Below are positions 10,600-21,127 of a DNA stretch of 64,000 nucleotides, piece by piece; within the stretch, counting starts at the first letter, position 1, and every line of letters starts with the position of its first letter. The DNA comes from Adiantum capillus-veneris (lineage: Eukaryota; Streptophyta; Polypodiopsida; Polypodiales; Pteridaceae): contig CM043955.1 of assembly GCA_014529385.2 (NCBI GenBank), forward strand, positions 142,774,140 to 142,838,139, in the 5' to 3' direction. The notes beneath the pieces are model-generated. The model saw only the letters and a program-made list of their open reading frames with translations, was not told where the DNA came from and made no database searches. The translations under genes were made by a program, and so were the position numbers.

Positions 10600-11318
10600 T
10601 TCAAGGGACTTACGAAGCTTGAGCCCTGTGGTGACACCATGTGTCAATTGGGTGATCCCATATGCAAAGACATGAAGCAAGAGTTGCACCTATATAGGCT
10701 ATAGCATGGCATGATTTATGTGTATCGAGCTGGAGTGTGAGAGCTCTCTCCTCTCAGCAATTGCGGGCATTCTGTGGCGCTATGTGCGAGGCGCGCATGG
10801 CTACGCAGGGCGGTGACACCGGTTACTTTTGGAGGGCAACTGTGGCGTTGCTTGTTGAAGCTATCGGGTGGTAGTTCAACAATGATGACATGGCATGCGT
10901 GCTACGAGTGGCCGTTCCCACGGACCTTGAAGGTCCCGTTTTTGAAAGCAAGGGAGGAGGGCACTAGCAATATTGCTAGTGCCTCCCCGGCATGAAACAA
11001 GAGGAAGTTCCCGCAGGAGTGAGAGAGGAAGAGTGTGGCTGACCAGACGGGTCGAATGCAAAGGGTTCATCCCATGAAGTAAGAGAAAGAGGGAGAGTGT
11101 CCGTCTAGAGCAGCCGGGCCCGAACCAAGTCAAATGCCAAGGGAGGCCGTCATGTGAACAAGGAAGAAAGAGAGCAGTCCAAGAAGATGGTCGGGAGGAG
11201 GATAGCCAAGCAGGGCAGAGGACCACCTAAAGGCCGCACCAAGAGGGCAAGTGAGAAATGGCCGGGTGTGGGGGTCTAAAGGGAAGCCAAAACGGCCAAA
11301 CAAAGCAAAGCAAAGCAC
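10600..11318 (-). repeat. GC-rich repeat segment, inverted relative to 16776-17160
   Basis: This segment surrounds a perfect palindrome (10960-10983). Its reverse complement resembles 16930-17000 (ATGCC...GGGCACT...GCTAGTGC...CCTTCCCT). The two flank the nested gag-protease element on either side, in opposite orientation. Short ORFs here show no domain. Likely parts of another LTR-type element. Confidence 0.4.
10960..10983. repeat. 24-bp perfect palindrome
   Basis: The left half GGCACTAGCAAT is exactly complementary to the right half ATTGCTAGTGCC. A degenerate version (GCACTGGCGA/TCGCTAGTGC) is at 16956-16977. Confidence 0.95.
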
Positions 11319-12026
11319 TGTGAGCGGGATGAAAACACACACAACGCCTCTATAACGCCCCGACACACACTCTTGGGAAGATACACACACACACTATGGG
11401 GCACCACTCGGCTTACACAACACACCTGGCCGAGACAGGGAACACACCTCTGGAGTGAGAGGAGAGAGACTATCCACTTGCCCACTCCACACAGACACAC
11501 ACACACACACACACCCAAAAAACTCAGCTCAAAAGAGGAGAATTTCTGATGTTTAGATACAAATGAGCTTGGGCCAACACCAATGGGGCAAACAGCTCAC
11601 ACAATATGGGTAAAAGATACCAGATACAATCACAAACTAGAGCAGAAACTTTGCTCATAGGAGAAACTTACACAGAAAACCAGCAGGAAAAGAGTGAGGA
11701 ATTTGGCAAAATGGACAGCGCCATTGCGTCCGGAACGGTCCAAAACCCCAGTCTACAATGTCAAAGTGCTCAAATCCGACCTCGGATGAGCAGTTTACGG
11801 CCAAAACAGGCTCCAAAAACCCAAAAAACACACCTGCGGCTGTTCCTCCTCTCTTCTCCACGTTTTTTCTGGTCTTCTCTCTGTTTTTTCAGTTCCCACA
11901 CTTAGATTTATTATTTGGGCACCCTTGGCCTTTTAGATGACCTCAAACGGACCCCGAACAGGCCAAAATCTGACCTCGCAGTGCATAGTTGTCACCTTTT
12001 TGCATCATTTGCACACCTGGCACTCA
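11319..12026 (-). repeat. 3' LTR of the gag-protease element
   Basis: 708 bp, bounded on the plus strand by TGTGAGCGGG and GGCACTCA (TG...CA). Closely matches 15630-16345 and the reverse complement of 63157-63884. Contains a short CA microsatellite (about 11493-11514). Its several short ORFs are shared by all copies and have no recognised domain. Confidence 0.9.
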
Positions 12027-12101
12027 GTTTTTTTCCCTATGGCTATCACCACTATCCATAGCTTTTAGCATGGGTTCATCAGTCTCCAAGAATACAGATC
12101 C

Positions 12102-14534
12102 CTACTCTAAACCACAATCATGCTCACAAATTGGTTCAATCACTGCACATACATCAAAATATGGCTTCAAAACAGGCTCCACATCCAACAAATCCACAAA
12201 ATGGCTCTCAACCTTGCCCTCTTCCCTAATTTCCAAAGAACTAGTATCCAAAGATACGTGCTCATCATCAATACCCTCCATCTCACACTCACACCCAGAA
12301 TCACAAGGTACACAAGTAGCCAATGCATCCTCTTTGCCCTTGAACCCTCTGATCTCTTCATATGAAGTAATGAACAAATCAAGAAAACTAGCCATCATGT
12401 GCAAATATATATCCTTCTCCATAGGTGAGAGGTCTCCACTGATCATTTGTGTCATTAATTCCTGCTTCTTTGACAACTCAACCTTGGTTTGCATCAGCCC
12501 TTCAATCACTTCATAAGGCCCTTCACTTTCATCTTCAACCTCATTCGCAAATGCAACTAAACCAAACTCCTGGATTTCTTTGTCCATAAAAAGAAATGAA
12601 ACATCAGCATCCTCATCACTGCTGGTAGTGCTATCACTGTCCTCATCTGTCACCGTGGAAGAGTCTTCATCACTAGACTCATCCTCATCTTCATAAAGCT
12701 CCTCTAATCGTTTTCTTGTGTCCATATTATAAATCTTCTTGGTACCTGTCTTTCCATAAAGGCTAATCGTACCATGTCGCCAATCTTGAACAGCTCCCAC
12801 TGCATGTAACCATGGTCTGCCCAGTATAATAGGATATGCTCCCAACCCTGCTGGCATCACATGAAAATCAACCACTGCCTTTGCATCATATGCCTCCACT
12901 TCTAAGCTCTTTACAACACCTAAGCATTTTACTTTTTGATGGTTTGCCAATCTGATCCGAAAACCTGACACCCCAGCCACTGTGAGACCCATCTTCTCAA
13001 CGCATGAGTGTGTTATGACACATATTTGGGCTCCGCCATCCACATAACCTTGTCCCAAATTTTTCCTTTTATGCCACACATCTACTATTGGACAAATGTC
13101 TGGTAGCTCGTCCATTGCCAACACCTTCACTGAACCTCTCTCTGGCTCTTTCTCCATTGGGTTAACCATCCTCTTCCATTGTCGCTTTAGCTTAGGCACC
13201 ATCTCTATAAGCTGCCCAAAAGTAACATCTGCCTTCCTGCTCGTCAGATCCTCCTTCAAGTCATAGCTTAATTGCCCATCCCCTAGTGGAAAATCTGAAA
13301 CATGAAACTTTCGACGAGCTCTCCTTTTTCTCTTGGCCTTGACATCCTCGCCTTTATGGCTCTTTCCTTTCTTCTTACTAGGACCTGAGGCACTTCTTCC
13401 TTCCTTATCCTTTGTGGTCCTCTTCCCAATAGGCATCACTAATGTATCCTCTATCTTTGATGCCTTCTCCAAGGTGACTACACTTAGCACTTTTGTCTTT
13501 CCCTTTTCCTCCTGGGTCAGTCCACTGGTTCCTTCGTCTCCCTTAATTTCGATGCCATAATCATTTAACCTAGTTAGCACCTGTCTTGGCAATGGATACA
13601 TGTCTCCCCCCATCCTTGGTGGCTTATCACATTGCGGGCTGATGTGACCCAACTCTCCACAATTATAACATGTGGACGTCTGCCTCCAAAACCTACTATT
13701 ACTTTGTCCAGCACCATTCCTAGGTCTTTCTTCACCTCCTGGCTGATTTGCAAACCGCCCTCGACCTCGATTATTTCCCACTTGACCTAGCATGTTTAGG
13801 CTGAGATTCTTCATCAGATCAACCACTTGCCTCATGTCTTGCCTTAGGCCATCATCTTGCACTGCTGTAGTGACCACTGCTGGCATAACCTGAGTAGTAA
13901 CAGGAACCACTGGTTCATGATGAACCCCTGACATGCGCCCTTGTAAAGACTCTATAGGTTGAAATTCAGACCTCATTGGCAAAGACTCCACCCCTAACTG
14001 GCTCATTTTCCTCAGCTTCCACTCTTTGTTCCTTGCTACCTCTAGTGCATCCTCATATGTCCTAGGCTTCTTTAGCTCCACTCTCCAACGTATATTCTCC
14101 CAAAGACCAGCCAAGAACCTGTCCTTCTTCATCATGTCAGGCGGGGGTACCTGTGGTGCTAAGGCCTTGCAATTTTGCTCCCATGCCAATGAAAACTTAC
14201 GTATGTACGCATCTACTGGCTCACCTTCCTTTTGCACCAAACCTTGTACTTCTTGCCACACTTTTTCAGGATCTTCTATCTTCACAAACTCCACTTCCAA
14301 CCCATGCCTTAGATTGTCCCAACTCAATCTTACAGGTGGATCAGCCACACGCAACTCCTCTTCAAATGCTTTGGACCAAGCTCGTGCATCACTCTTCAAA
14401 CAAATTTGGAGAAGACGTAACATTTGCGCCGGTTCATGAATCTGGTTGCTAATGCAGGCAACCTCCATCTTTTCCAAAAATTATTCCACATCTTCATCAC
14501 TTCTTCCATGAAACTCCGGATAAGAGAAAGCCAT
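12102..14534 (-). pseudogene. Gag-protease polyprotein
   Basis: The long open frame (790 codons from 14477) encodes a retrotransposon Gag helical domain (about residues 30-160, with VWQEVQGLVQKEGEPVDAYI), a CX2CX4HX4C zinc knuckle (C270, C273, H278, C283), a basic stretch (380-392), and a retropepsin-like domain with YVDGGAQICVI (D480-G-G) and IILGRPW (550-556). An acidic D/E/S run (596-623) follows, then about 170 residues of unknown role. The better start is the ATG at 14534 in AACCATGGC (MAFSYPEFHGR), but codon 18 is TAA (14483-14481), so the natural reading is broken once; otherwise it is open. Gag packages element RNA and the protease matures it. Confidence 0.85.
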
Positions 14535-14636
14535 GGTTACCCAAATTATGATGCTTTGAGAACCCCTTCGAACACACGTGCAAGAACCCAAAACTTTTCA
14601 CTACCCAATCCCCAGAAACTTCAATGGAGCTCAACT

Positions 14637-14879
14637 TTAGATAAGGACAAACACGTGCACATCAAATGAGTTTTCATAGTTAATCATCGGAATGACAACA
14701 GGCAAAGGACATTCCAGGATCTCTCTCAATCTTCTTGGCCCAAACATAAAGACTATGCGCTGTTGGAAAAAGATCTTCCTGGACACATGAACATTAATCT
14801 GAATTCTTTGAGTTAAATGGAAAGGAGTGAACTGAGGGCCATTTTGATCATCCATTAAAGCCAACCATGAAACTCCCAA
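14637..14879 (-). CDS. Leader ORF with a peptide motif repeated at 41 kb
   Basis: 80-codon frame between the 5' LTR and gag. It contains IFFQQRIVFMFGPRRLREIL, which strongly resembles IHFQQRIVFLFGPERLNEIL in the minus-strand frame at 40992-41279. The flanking residues (INV before, PxxxPxIxY and SFDV after) also match. Protein similarity looks better kept than DNA similarity, hinting at past coding selection. Family not recognised; it may be a 5' extra ORF or a captured fragment. Confidence 0.45.
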   Translation of the reverse strand: MGVSWLALMDDQNGPQFTPFHLTQRIQINVHVSRKIFFQQRIVFMFGPRRLREILECPLPVVIPMINYENSFDVHVFVLI

Positions 14880-15447
14880 GAAGGCACACCTGACTCAACC
14901 TCTGATTTTGCCAAAATTTCAGCAGCATAACAGCATAAATGGCTCAAAATACCAAAAAACCAGCCATCATAACTTGGGAAAATTTCGAGAGAGTTTCCCC
15001 AGAAGTAGAGCAGTAGGAACCCAAAATATAGACTGTCTATGTATGCATAAACTGTCAACAATAGAACCCGAGCATCAAGTAGGACTCACTAGTACATAGC
15101 CTATGGCGAGGTCACAAAAAGGGTGCTCCAGCTACCTGTATCCCCGAAAGGATCTCCACATTTGAGAATCCCCCAGCTCAATAAAAACCTCACGCTATCG
15201 ACCCTCACACGAAGGCTAATGCAAATCGCATATAGTCAAGTCTCAGAAATGACTATCTTCCAGACCAAGTCTCAGAAATGGCTGGGACTGCCAAATACAA
15301 CCAAGTATGGCTCCACAAATGCGTACAATGGCAGTTTCCACAAGTAACGTACAATCCAGCAGACAATGCGCTCAAATAGGCGCTAAGTGACGCATTCCCA
15401 CAACAACTGCAAGTGACATCACTGCTAATATATCACTGAACTCTAGC

Positions 15448-15586
15448 TACCTGTACCTGTGTGAATCACCTGTACCTGTACCTGTCCCTGTAACCTGTAA
15501 CCTGTAACCTGTAATTTGTAATCGCGAAGCTCGAAGCTCGAAGCTCGAAGCTCGAAGCTCGAAACTCGAAGCTCGAAGCTCGAAGC
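15448..15586. repeat. Two adjacent heptamer arrays in the leader
   Basis: CCTGTAA/CCTGTAC-type units (about 15448-15513) are followed by GAAGCTC units (about 15525-15586, eight or more copies with one variant). They lie just inside the PBS of the gag-protease element. A shorter, diverged version of both arrays lies after the LTR at 63884, up to the window end. Confidence 0.9.
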
Positions 15587-15629
15587 AGAAGGTACTCGAA
15601 GAAGATCCTCCGTGGGGGCCCCAAAAGAA

Positions 15630-16345
15630 TGTGAGCGGGATGAAAACACACACAGCGCCTCTATAACGACCCGACACACACTCTTGGGAAGATACACACA
15701 CACACTATGGGGCACCACTCGGCTTACACAACACACCTGGCCGAGACAGGGAACACACCTCTGGAGTGAGAGGAGAGAGACTATCCACTTGCCCACTCCA
15801 CACAGACACACACACACACACACACACACACCCCAAAAAAACTCAGCTCAAAAGAGGAGAATTTCTGATGTTTAGATACAAATGACCTTGGGCCAACACC
15901 AATGGGGCAAACAGCTCACACAATATGGGTAAAAGATACCAGATACAATCACAAACTAGAGCAGAAACTTCGCTCATAGGAGAAACTTACACAGAAAAAT
16001 AGCAGGAAAAGAGTGAGGAATTTGGCAAAATGGACAGCGCCATCGCGTCCGGAACGGCCCAAAACCCCAGTCTACAATGTCAAAGTGCTCAAATCCGACC
16101 TCGGATGAGCAGTTTACGGCCAAAACAGGCTCCAAAAACCCAAAAAACACACCTGCGGCTGTTCCTCCTCTCTTCTCCACATTTTTTCTGGTCTTCTCTC
16201 TGTTTTTTCAGTTCCCACACTTAGCTTTATTATTTGGGCACCCTTGGCCTTTTAGATGACCTCAAACGGACCCCGAACAGGCCAAAATCTGACCTCGCAG
16301 TGCATAGTTGTCACCTTTTTGCATCATTTGCACACCTGGCACTCA
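15630..16345 (-). repeat. 5' LTR of the gag-protease element
   Basis: 716 bp, near-identical to 11319-12026, with the CA tract (about 15805-15830) longer. On the minus strand it ends CCCGCTCACA and is followed by a PBS-like TTGGGGCCCCC. Upstream on the minus strand (16346 onward) lies a 3'-internal segment with its own purine tract, so this LTR also looks like the 3' LTR of another copy. Confidence 0.9.
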
Positions 16346-16775
16346 GTTTTTTTCCAATAATGCATCCCGCCACCACGTGAAGTGGCCCCAAAATATGGTC
16401 CTCATGATGATCTTTCTGCATAATTATCACAAGAAAACATCCACGTCGTGTCTGTACTCATCCATGTGCAAATATTGACCCCATTCGACGTCCTAACGCC
16501 ACTAGATGCCATCTGACGCACCTGCTTACCTCATGTCGTCGGCCCGCGGATAGCTTCCTCGAGAAGTTTTAAGCACTACCAACTCCTCATTATTGTAGAA
16601 AAAACACACTGGTACTGGTAATAGTGAAAATCGATGCACTATGTACATGGTGTCCTACCTGTACACATGTGGGCCCCACGTAACCACATGGCTCTGGAAA
16701 ATGGGCAATACTTTATTTGATGCACCATGCATGTATATGTACATATACGCAACCCATTGCTCCAAAAAACTCATG
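16346..16775 (-). mobile_element. 3'-internal fragment of the same LTR family
   Basis: The reverse complement of this block matches 62722-63156, the last 435 bp before the LTR of the pol-bearing gypsy element (TTTTTTGGAGCAA, TATGTACATATACATGCATG, CACGTGGTGGCGGGATGCAT). It abuts the LTR at 16345 exactly as it abuts the LTR at 63157. It is the remains of a second element joined head to tail with the gag-protease element. Confidence 0.8.
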
Positions 16776-17104
16776 ACAGCGCCAAGAGGAAGAATGAGGA
16801 GAGAGAGAGTGGGAGAGCTGGTGAAGGGTAGATCAAGCAAGTAGCCGGTCAAAGGGTCAAAAAGGGAGATCAAAGGAGCAGTGCAAGGCTAGGCTTCCCA
16901 AAGGGTGAAAAATGAAAGATAAATGGATAAATAAAAAAAATAAAGATGCCAAGGGGCACTGGCGATGTCGCTAGTGCACCTTCCCTCAAGCACAAGCCAA
17001 GGAGAGCAAAAGAGATCAAAGGAAAGCAAAGCAACTCCATCCTTCCGAAAGTTTCCAAATTAAGGTGCCAGATGGACCAATGAGAGGGCAAGTTGAAGGC
17101 CCCT

Positions 17105-17120
17105 CACTATAAAAGTCATT
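17105..17120 (+). promoter_or_regulatory. Candidate TATA box of an LTR
   Basis: CACTATAAAAGTCATT lies in a region upstream of the repeated LTR-like block and the gag fragment, at a spacing suitable for an LTR promoter. Assigned by motif and position only. Confidence 0.35.
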
Positions 17121-17419
17121 ATTAAGTCAAATTAAGGGCTTTTTCGGTGCCGTTTGAAGCCTACAGAGTGGAGTTTTTGGGAGAGGAGTGTGCATGTCAA
17201 ATCCCTTTGTAATTTTCCTTGAAAATGGCCATGGTGATGGTAGTGCAAGCTTTTGTACATGCCTCTTGAAGTGTAATCAAGCCAATGTTGCCCTGTTTTG
17301 TTGTCATTTCCCCTTCCCCCTTCTATTTCTCCTGTTCTGGTGTCTCTCCTCGATGCCCGCAGTGTTGATGTGTGTGCCCCCCTAGGCCAACGGTGTTTTG
17401 TGCGAGAGAGTGATATTGA

Positions 17420-17640
17420 GTGGCTGTGAGTGTTTGTAAGGGTGGAGACCGCCTGTGGCAATATGTGTGCATTGTGTGGTGGGCTTGTGGAATGTGTGAG
17501 TAGTGGAAAAAGAGCAAGCAATGGTCAGCTAGTGTAAAGAGTGTTTTTGAAGGTGTTTTCTGAGAGGATAGGGGTGATGTGGACACCCTGAGCTATAAAG
17601 AGACCTTTGTGTTTGTGCTGGGTGTGTTCCCTGAGTTCAT
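17420..17640 (+). repeat. LTR-like block, copy a
   Basis: Shares TGTGTGGTGG, GAGAGGATAGGGGTG and GGCCTTTGTGT-type segments, in the same order, with 18480-18712 and 38940-39160. Copies b and c end in CTCTCCA. Confidence 0.8.
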
Positions 17641-17772
17641 GGTAAAAAGAGGTTATGGTTCGATGACCTGTGTGATGAAGAAAGGTAGATTGTGAAGCCC
17701 TAGAGGTGTCCTTTTGAAGAAGATTCGTAGCAGATGTGCAGTTGGATGAAGTAAAGCAAAAGCTAGACCGGT

Positions 17773-18516
17773 TTGGAGGGTGATTTTCAAGAGTTTCAGT
17801 GGGAGTTCGAAGTCCTTTGGGGGAAATTGATCAAGATAACCGCTATAGAAAATGTCAATTTTTTAAAGTTGGTTAAATTCATGGATTGCTTGCATGAGGA
17901 AGTGTGTGATAAGGTGGAGATAGATGGCCCAGTGTCGTATGAAGAGGCAATAACTCTAGCAAGAGGGCGGACCAAAAAGATGCTGAAGAAGCGTGAAGCT
18001 AGGTAGAGTTTTCCAGGTGCTGTGATGCCAAGGCAGTGTGATGTGGTGGTAGCTGAGCCACATGTGGTGCAAAATGAAGTGCAAGTGCGAGAAAAACCAA
18101 GGGTTCTTTGGTTACAGAGAGACAGGGTGGTTCCTATGCCAAAGATGCCAGCTAGAGCGGTTCCAATTGTGGAGGAAGTGCAGGTAGTTCCAGAATGGAA
18201 AAAGGATGTGCTGCCAAGTTCAAGTGCAATTGTAGAAGCTCCATTGAAGTGTGGTAAAGAGCAAAAAGTGTGGTTTGCAGATGAGGTTGAAGCGATGAAG
18301 CTAGAGGAGATTCCCGAGCTCAAAACAGAAGAGGAAATTGGGTTGAGTCACATTAGCTCTATAGATGCAGACATGAGTTGGGAGACGGAGTCGTCTCAAT
18401 CCAGGTATGATGAATTTGATCTCTTACATGTGAGTAGAGAAGCAGTGAATGTATGCGAGGAACAGCATGAAGCGGTTGTGTGTGTGTGTAAGGGTGGAGA
18501 CCGACCGTGGCAATAG
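17773..18516 (+). pseudogene. Gag-like fragment and linker
   Basis: First frame (17773-18006): FLKLVKFMDCLHEEVCDKVE then GPVSYEEAITLARGRTKKM. This resembles the C-terminal half of retrotransposon Gag (compare FLAGLWENIRWRVELKKPRT of the 14.5-kb element). The second frame (18022-18516) is a hydrophilic, valine/glutamate-rich linker ending inside the repeated LTR-like block. Zinc knuckle, protease and pol are missing. Confidence 0.5.
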
Positions 18517-18712
18517 GTGTGCGTTGTGTGGTGGACTTGTGGAATATATGAGCAATGGAAAAAGGAGCATGCAATGGTCTGCTAGTGTAAAGAGTGCTTT
18601 TGAACGTGTTTTGTGAGAGGATAGGGGTGCTCTGGATACCCCGCGCTTTAGAGAGGCCTTTGTGTCTGTGTCGGGTGTGTTCCCTCATTCCCCCTCTCCA
18701 ACGTCTTTCCAG
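18480..18712 (+). repeat. LTR-like block, copy b
   Basis: Second copy of the 220-bp block of 17420-17640, ending CCCCCTCTCCA. Directly followed by the gag region of gypsy copy 2, which marks the right edge of the nested insertions. Confidence 0.8.
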
Positions 18713-18716
18713 AGAC

Positions 18717-19897
18717 CACAATTGGCTAGATTGGTGACTAAACCACAACGATTAAGAGCATATCAAGTGGCCCAATGTGTCAAAACAAAGTACAATGCTT
18801 TAGGGGATCCATATGATCATGTCACTCACTCTTCAAACAAGTTTTGAGGACTGAATAGATTGCGGATTTTCATACTTAGTATGAGGGATTTGGGTTGACA
18901 TTAGAAGGAATATCCTTGGCTTGGTTCCAAGAACTAAACAAAGATGATTTTCCAAACATAGCACAACTCTTGCAAGAATTCACAGAGGAGTTCTCAAAAA
19001 GGGGGATCAAACACAACACACTATCCCAGATCTACACTTTCAAACAAAAAAAGCATGAAAAATTGAAGGAAGCTTTGCTTTGCTTCAAATGGTACATAGA
19101 CCTATGTCCTATGAGAGAGCTACCGCAAGATGAGAGATTATCAATTCTCTTCATAGAGGGATTGAGGAATGAAACTCTCAAAAAGGACCTACATTTGAAA
19201 GGATGCATGACGTTTGAGCAAGTCACTAGAGAAGCTCTATATCTAGTAGGCCTACAGAGAGGTGATGGACGACATAGAAAGCGTGATTAGTAGTGCCTCT
19301 TCTTTGAAGAGCGAATCAACAACAAAGAGAGATGTTCAAAATCCTTGGGAACTAATCATTGATCAAGTGATTGAGGGGATGATTAGAAGAATAAACCAAG
19401 AGCACAAACAAAACCTAAATGTGCAACAACCACATTTGAGGAGACGTAATACTTGTGGAGGGGATCATCCCACTCCATGGTGTAGCACTCAGCCAAAGCC
19501 ATAACATGTGCTAGGGCAACAACCACCTCTTTAGAATGATGGTAGAGTAGTATTCAACTACATTCAGCCAATGCATGTGCCACAACCCATGAAAAACCAG
19601 TACTCCATGGATAAAGATACGCTCATGTTCATAGCCAATCAAGAGTATGGTTCAAAGAACATCCTCACAAGGCAAGAAAAACCATCGGCTAGATCACCAG
19701 CTATGAAACAAGAAGGTCCATGCTATGAATGTGGAGGTGATCATTGGGCACCAAGTTTTCCAAACAAGAGTCCACAAATAGAAATATTTGCATTATGTGA
19801 TAATTATGGGAGAGACCATCTACTCCAACACTGTACTAAGAATCAAGACTACAAAGGGAAAGCAACAATGAACATTGTAGGTGTGATGCCTTCTTGA
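18717..19897 (+). pseudogene. Gag of gypsy copy 2
   Basis: The Gag core begins around 18740 (a stretch ending YDHVTHSSNKF) and continues at 18895 with LEGISLAWFQELNKDDFPNI, a standard Retrotrans_gag segment (W-F--L...F..L...F...F). It contains LRNETLKKDLHLKGC and a stop at 19288. A new frame at 19571-19897 carries CYECGGDHWAPSF, a CCHC zinc knuckle whose last cysteine is F, and a second partial knuckle, CDNYGRDHLLQHC. Stops and frameshifts show decay. Gag forms the particle and binds RNA. Confidence 0.75.
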
Positions 19898-21127
19898 AGC
19901 GGATCGGAGTTAGAACCTGCCATTCCTTTAAAGGTGATGACTCGAGCTCAAGCTTAAGAAGCTGCCAAAAATGAAATCGTTGACAAGGAACCCACCTTGC
20001 CACCTCAAACAAAATTCGAGAACATATCCATGAGAATAGGAAGAAAATCATGGAAAGCCAAACAACAGGAAAGCAAAGAGGCTGCAAGAGAAAACAACTT
20101 TAGAAATAGTACTACATCAAACAAAAGAACAACTTAGACAAGAGCAAAAAAGTAAGAAAAACGCAAAGGTACCTAAAGAGTCAAAGACCAACTCGAGAGG
20201 TTCAATCTTGGTTGACAAATTCTTTGAACCCTTTGATGCAATTTTGAAGGTCTATGAAGCTAGGCTAAAATCCAATCAAAAACAACAACATAGATGGCTG
20301 ACGTATCCTCATCCAGGGTATCAAAAAGAGAGTCTATAAATGTGCAAGGAGCTCATTCGAATAGCCCAAGCTCTTATGGAAACACATGTTCCAGATTCTC
20401 CAAAAACAGAGGTGCTAATTCGCAAAAAAACCCAAGAAATGGAGAGCCATGGTATTGTAAACAAAGACCAGGAAGAGTCGAGAGTTGAGGCACCTTTACA
20501 TACAAGGGGAGTAGCCAATACCACAGATGGGGTGGGCTCACAAGCAGTCGGTAATGACAAATCCGAAGGTAGAAGAACCGTGGCCATAATCCTTATGGGA
20601 ATCGATCAAAAACCAAAAAGATGGTAGTGCTACTTTAGAGTCAGCACCTATCCCTGCGATAAACATGGATCACAAATTTTTCCCAGGGGATATAAGATAT
20701 ATATATGGGGATGTCAGGTATGTAGCATCTGAAGACAGAAAACCACGCTCTCTATAGTCTTTGCCATCTTTCATAGGAGAACTCGAAACAAAATTGAAAG
20801 TTAGAGTGGTACCTTCTTGGTGGAAAGCCACACCAAAAATGATGGATGCCAAGAGCTTGCACGAATTGAGTCTTCTCCTATACAATGCACACTTTATCTC
20901 TAAGAGTTACTAAAAAATAGACCACATCTATGGAGACAAATGGAAAAACACCTGGAAAAGATGGGGTTGAAAATCCCTTCACATGACCAGCTTGCGGACA
21001 AAAACATGGATGACACCTCGCCTAAGAAGCCACAGAGATAGCCAGTACCAGTAAAAAAGGTGGGCATTTATTGTAAAGGCGAGGAAGGAAACACCACCCT
21101 ACTACTTGAGTACAAAGAAGTAAAGAC
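19898..21127 (+). pseudogene. Decayed Gag-protease linker
   Basis: Short frames rich in K, Q, E and N (for example 20294-20488 and 20340-20627), many stops. No domain recognised; position suggests the spacer between zinc knuckle and protease. Confidence 0.4.

Larger units (their letters stand above)
11319..16345 (-). mobile_element. Gag-protease-only LTR retrotransposon
   Basis: Direct LTRs at 11319-12026 and 15630-16345. Read on the minus strand: 5' LTR (16345 to 15630), PBS just inside it (TTGGGGCCCCCACGG, rc of about 15612-15627), a 1.1-kb leader, a gag-protease ORF (14534 to 12102), a purine tract (AGGGAAAAAAAC) and the 3' LTR. RT, RNase H and integrase are absent, and the ORF stop lies only about 75 bp from the 3' LTR, so the element is non-autonomous by structure. 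The same LTR family closes the pol-bearing element at 63157. No target duplication is seen because the 5' LTR is followed outward by more element DNA (16346-16775). Confidence 0.85.
16776..18716 (+). mobile_element. Small plus-strand LTR-type element with gag fragment
   Basis: A likely LTR/promoter region (TATAAAAG at about 17109) is followed by a 220-bp block at 17420-17640 that recurs at 18480-18712. Between them lies a broken gag-like frame. A third copy of the block at 38940-39160 also precedes a gag-like start, so the block behaves like an LTR 3' end. The unit is about 1.3 kb between the repeated ends and lacks pol. Confidence 0.55.

Noticed and set aside
11606-11905. ORFs inside the 0.7-kb LTR that recur at 15974-16259 and 63243-63516
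   Set aside because: They recur because the LTR is repeated; frames on both strands overlap and show no protein motif.
11989-12516. 175-aa plus ORF opposite the gag-protease frame
   Set aside because: Shadow of the strongly supported minus-strand polyprotein.
15448-15513. CCTGTAA heptamers as an interstitial telomere repeat
   Set aside because: The plant telomere unit is TTTAGGG (CCCTAAA); the unit here is different and lies in a retroelement leader.
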